Assembly: GCF_030622045.1 (NCBI RefSeq) | Contig: NZ_CP130886.1 | Location: 3,113,557 to 3,177,556 of the forward strand | Direction of reading: 5' to 3' | DNA length: 64,000 bases | DNA from: Planctellipticum variicoloris | GTDB lineage: Bacteria > Planctomycetota > Planctomycetia > Planctomycetales > Planctomycetaceae | Part shown: positions 63,090 through 64,000 of the stretch, in pieces | Layout: the number at the start of each line of letters is the position of its first letter | Position numbering within the stretch: position 1 is the stretch's first letter | Position numbers and translations under genes: made by a program | The notes under the pieces: generated by a model | What the model saw: only the letters and a program-made list of their open reading frames with translations | The model's database searches: none | Told to the model about the DNA's origin: nothing

Positions 63090-63292
63090 GAGGATTCACC
63101 GCGGAGACGCGGAGAAATGCGGGAGAAGAGCCCGGAAAGTGAAAAGTGAGTAGTGATGAGTGAGTAGTGCAGAATTGGATGAAACGCCGATGAATCGCGA
63201 ATCACTCTTTCCGTCACTTCGCACTCATCACTACTCACTACTCACTTTTCACTCTCCTGATGTCTTCTCCGCGTCTCCGCGGTGAATCCTCT
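63090..63292. repeat. Long imperfect inverted repeat between convergent genes
   Basis: The left arm AGGATTCACCGCGGAGACGC (63090-) pairs with GCGTCTCCGCGGTGAATCCT (to 63292). Inside, GTGAAAAGTGAGTAGTGA (63138-) pairs with TCACTACTCACTTTTCAC (to 63253) plus degenerate (GTGAGTA)n repeats. The whole could form a cruciform or a long transcript hairpin. It overlaps the last 51 nt of the small membrane protein gene. Confidence 0.85.
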
Positions 63293-63565
63293 TCCTTCTG
63301 TTGCGCGCGGGTTCCAGAAAACTGCGCCGGACGTGCGGTGGGCGCTGTCGATGCGCTCGATGACAAGCGACATGCAGGGAACTTCGCTGTAGAACTTCAC
63401 GCTTGGGTCGATGCCGGCCGCCTCGTTGCGGGCGATGTAGGCTTCCACCGCCGGGATGCGTCCCACCGCAGGCAGTACGACGAGCCAGACGACGGCGATG
63501 GCAGCGCCGGCCGCCAGCAGCCGCCAGGGGCCGTTCTGGTTACCTGCTGAGGGCGCTGGCGGCAT
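63242..63565 (-). CDS. Small single-span membrane protein with repeat-derived C-terminus
   Basis: 107 aa from the ATG at 63565. A hydrophobic span ([20 protein letters not shown]) is followed by [20 protein letters not shown] and [20 protein letters not shown]. The C-terminal part, [17 protein letters not shown], is a translation of the dispersed CGCGGAGACGCGGAG element, so the original end was probably lost. The start overlaps the end of the YeiH-like gene by 26 nt, suggesting translational coupling. Function unknown. Confidence 0.7.
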   Translation of the reverse strand: MPPAPSAGNQNGPWRLLAAGAAIAVVWLVVLPAVGRIPAVEAYIARNEAAGIDPSVKFYSEVPCMSLVIERIDSAHRTSGAVFWNPRATEGRGFTAETRRRHQESEK

Positions 63566-64000
63566 TGGGGAACACCTTTTCGAACATCAGCCAGGCCATG
63601 AACAGCGTCAGGGCGAGATTCAGGGTTTGTCCGCAGACGTAGAGGATCAGCGGCTTGCCGCCGACGAGGTACTTGGCCAGTTCGCGAAAATTGGTTTCGA
63701 GCCCGATGCTGACGAACGCCAGGCAGAAGAACCAGCCGCGGAGGACTCCGCCGACGTCCGTTGTGACGGCCGCGGTGATCGCCTGGCTTTCGAGCCCCTG
63801 CGATTGCAGCCACGAGAAAGCAATCGAAGCGACGACGAAACCGATCACGAATTTTGGGAAACGCCGCCAGATCTCCATGACGCCGGGAGTTGGTGCGCCC
63901 GGAGTCTTTTCGACCCAGGTCACCCAGTAGATGGCGACGCAGAAGGCGACGACGCCGATCAAGATGTTCTGGATCATCTTCACGGTGGCGGCGACCGCCA
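63540..64000 (-). CDS. YeiH-type putative sulfate exporter family protein, partial
   Basis: The frame is open to the window edge; only the last 152 or so codons are present and the N-terminus lies beyond. The visible part has at least four spans, with [56 protein letters not shown] and [20 protein letters not shown]. The phrase FVSIGLET-x-FRELA is typical of the YeiH/YadS-like UPF0324 family (PF03601), annotated as putative sulfate exporters. An internal GTG at 63983 is not the true start, since the family has spans before it. It overlaps the small membrane gene by 26 nt. Confidence 0.85.
   Translation of the reverse strand, partial: AVAATVKMIQNILIGVVAFCVAIYWVTWVEKTPGAPTPGVMEIWRRFPKFVIGFVVASIAFSWLQSQGLESQAITAAVTTDVGGVLRGWFFCLAFVSIGLETNFRELAKYLVGGKPLILYVCGQTLNLALTLFMAWLMFEKVFPNAASALSR

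Noticed and set aside
61072-63099. 675-codon minus-strand frame opposite the CocE/NonD gene
   Set aside because: The plus frame has a full catalytic triad and signal peptide; the minus frame has no recognisable feature.

Overview
The window looks like a chromosome segment of a planctomycete (phylum Planctomycetota). The case rests on: GC-rich sequence on both strands; a DUF1501 protein; a Tat-exported Gfo/Idh/MocA oxidoreductase next to a Tat-exported TIM-barrel sugar isomerase; an ECF sigma factor with a one-span anti-sigma-like partner; a cytochrome-c-like protein with a CX4CH motif; and an F-type ATP synthase operon whose c and b subunits carry leader peptides. No rRNA, tRNA, CRISPR array or complete insertion sequence was seen.

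Layout. 1-1.8 kb: ECF sigma factor cluster (minus). 1.9-10.2 kb: one giant gene (minus, 2,670 aa) with 44 consecutive 48-residue TPR-like repeats; its 3' end and a REP-like hairpin are duplicated just downstream. 10.9-19.9 kb: two divergent Tat-exported sugar enzymes, then a sialidase, a rhodanese, an alpha/beta hydrolase and an unknown secreted protein, facing an FHA-EAL signalling protein. 20-27 kb: DUF1501 protein, unknown secreted protein, ArsR-type repressor, and a large exported propeller protein with a CBM9-like end. 27.3-35.8 kb (minus): complete ATP synthase operon atpZ-I-B-E-F-H-A-G-D-C, with a four-helix-bundle gene inserted between atpG and atpD. 36.3-43.4 kb: DUF4912 protein, RarA, TrkH-type potassium channel, a small lipoprotein, the CX4CH protein and a small membrane protein. 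43.6-46.5 kb: lutABC for lactate oxidation. 46.7-51.4 kb: a small basic protein, an ArnT-like glycosyltransferase, a frameshifted DUF5648-like gene and a probable outer-membrane protein. 51.5-54.5 kb: two tandem CsgG/FlgO-like paralogues with a mosaic identity pattern. 54.7-64 kb: HrpA helicase, S9 peptidase, CocE/NonD hydrolase, a small membrane protein and the end of a YeiH-type transporter.

How the parts fit. Energy metabolism is represented by ATP synthase, lactate oxidation and potassium uptake. Many exported hydrolases and sugar enzymes fit a scavenger of complex carbohydrate and peptides. The intergenic regions hold several dispersed repeat families: REP-like hairpins; a composite element with CGCGGAGACGCGGAG and CACGAAT modules; a GCACGGC-type palindrome; and 7-nt tandem repeats beside the inserted four-helix-bundle gene. 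Some of these have been translated into protein ends. The items most worth a second look are the inserted gene in the ATP synthase operon, the giant repeat protein with its two-unit higher-order periodicity, the gene-conversion pattern in the CsgG-like pair, and the doubly frameshifted DUF5648-like gene.
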